Source of the DNA: an uncultured Bryobacteraceae bacterium
Lineage (GTDB): Bacteria > Acidobacteriota > Terriglobia > Bryobacterales > Bryobacteraceae
Direction of reading: 5' to 3'
Assembly: GCA_937921835.1 (NCBI GenBank)
Contig: CAKZVG010000519.1
Location: forward strand, 1-5,168
DNA: 5,168 bases
Positions 4,479 through 5,168 of this stretch are shown one piece after another (position 1 is the stretch's first letter; each line of letters begins with the position of its first letter). The notes beneath the pieces were generated by a model. It was not told where the DNA came from. It saw nothing but the letters and a program-made list of their open reading frames with translations, and ran no database searches. A program made the position numbers and the translations under genes.

Positions 4479-5168
4479 ATGTCTCTTGTGGTGGTTGGAT
4501 CCGTGGCCTACGACGCGGTGGAGACGCCGTTCGGAAAACGGGAGCGCATGCTGGGCGGCGCGTGCACTTACATCGCGCTGGCAGCGAGCTATTTCACCGA
4601 TACCGGCATCGTGGGCGTGACCGGCGAGGACTTCGATCCGGCCGATTCCGAATTCCTGGCCAGCCGCGGCATCGACTTGACTGGCCTGGAGCGCAAGCCG
4701 GGCAAGACGTTCTTCTGGTCCGGAGTCTACTCCCAGGACATGAACGACCGCACCACGCTCACCACCGACCTCAACGTCTTCGCCGAGTTCGACCCGAAGC
4801 TGCCCGAGGCGTACCGTTCGCGGCCCTATCTCATGCTGGGCAACATCCAGCCCGCGCTCCAAAAGAGCGTGCGCGCGCAGATGACCTCCCCGCGGCTGGT
4901 GGGCGGCGACACCATGAACTACTGGATCCAGGACTTCCGCCAGCAGTTGCTCGACACCATCCGCGAGTGGGATTTTCTGCTGGTCAACGACAGCGAAGCG
5001 CGCCTGCTCTCGGGCGAGACCAATCTGCGCCGCGCCGCCGCCGCCATCCTGGAGATGGGGCCTCACACGCTGGTGATCAAGCGCGGCGAGTATGGCGCCC
5101 TGCTCTTCCAGCGGGACTGGGTATTCATGACGCCCGGTTACCTGCTTGAGGAAGTCCGCGACCCGACC
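4479..5168 (+). CDS. PfkB-family (ribokinase-like) carbohydrate kinase, 3' end missing
   Basis: The frame is open for 230 codons from ATG 4479 to the right edge with no stop. The product is a ribokinase-fold kinase, which transfers the ATP gamma-phosphate to a sugar or nucleoside-like alcohol. Visible signatures are the N-terminal strand VVVGSVAYD (4-12), the substrate-lid glycine pair GG (26-27) in LGGACTY, a GVTGEDF block (46-52) matching the usual GxxGxD pattern, a GGDTMN block (142-147), the NxxE magnesium/phosphate motif NDSE (170-173), and VIKRGEYGALLF (199-210) of the ATP-binding half. The window ends with DPT (228-230), which I expect to continue as GAGD, the anion hole and catalytic aspartate. 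Probably about 80 residues are missing. The start is set by the immediate beta strand, although no ribosome site precedes it. Substrate cannot be told; it is not obviously ribokinase, fructokinase or adenosine kinase. Confidence 0.92.
   Translation, partial: MSLVVVGSVAYDAVETPFGKRERMLGGACTYIALAASYFTDTGIVGVTGEDFDPADSEFLASRGIDLTGLERKPGKTFFWSGVYSQDMNDRTTLTTDLNVFAEFDPKLPEAYRSRPYLMLGNIQPALQKSVRAQMTSPRLVGGDTMNYWIQDFRQQLLDTIREWDFLLVNDSEARLLSGETNLRRAAAAILEMGPHTLVIKRGEYGALLFQRDWVFMTPGYLLEEVRDPT

Noticed and set aside
4464..5066. 200-codon minus-strand open frame opposite the kinase
   Set aside because: It is antisense to the kinase, with no domain and shadow-like composition.
4562..5149. 195-codon plus-strand open frame within the kinase region
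   Set aside because: It is in a different frame from the kinase, which has all the PfkB motifs in its own frame; this one is Arg/Ala/His-rich and domain-less.
1..5168. Mobile elements, CRISPR arrays, tRNA or rRNA genes
   Set aside because: No transposase, integrase, direct-repeat array, long terminal inverted repeats or tRNA-like cloverleaf was seen, and composition is even throughout.

Overview
The window is GC-rich (roughly two thirds G+C by eye), densely coded bacterial chromosome with five complete or near-complete gene calls and a sixth running off the right edge. A PEP-CTERM secreted protein, a thioredoxin reductase with a GSGCAG flavin loop, a DUF2752 protein, a zinc-ribbon membrane protein and a PfkB kinase with a DTMN block together suggest Acidobacteriota, perhaps the Bryobacter/Solibacter group. 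That placement comes from remembered family resemblance, not from a search. No tRNA, rRNA, CRISPR array, transposase or integrase is visible, and the region looks like ordinary vertically inherited chromosome.

Left part, + strand: the 3' portion of a GGDEF-EAL cyclic-di-GMP protein (to 1394) whose sensor domain lies off the left edge; a 157-base gap with weak hairpins; a PEP-CTERM sorted secreted protein (1552-2310); an 81-base gap with a perfect 9-bp GC hairpin; and a canonical NADPH-dependent thioredoxin reductase (2392-3315). Gaps of 157 and 81 bases suggest separate transcription units.

Right part: a convergent pair of - strand genes, a zinc-ribbon polytopic membrane protein (4384-3698) and a DUF2752 membrane protein (3701-3360), joined by a GTGA stop/start overlap and therefore very likely co-expressed. 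Across a 94-base divergent intergenic region lies a PfkB-family carbohydrate kinase (4479 to the right edge), cut exactly at the start of its DPTGAGD catalytic motif. That gap carries a perfect 9-bp inverted repeat whose arms each abut a -10-like hexamer of one of the two divergent genes.

The genes do not form one pathway: they cover second-messenger signalling, surface or secreted protein sorting, thiol redox, uncharacterised envelope proteins and sugar phosphorylation. I see no convincing undescribed multi-gene system. The most useful observations are the altered EAL motif (EVLLV, with the signature arginine lost) combined with a missing I-site, the symmetric divergent promoter region with a likely leaderless kinase mRNA, the coupled zinc-ribbon/DUF2752 pair, and the hairpin just upstream of the thioredoxin reductase.
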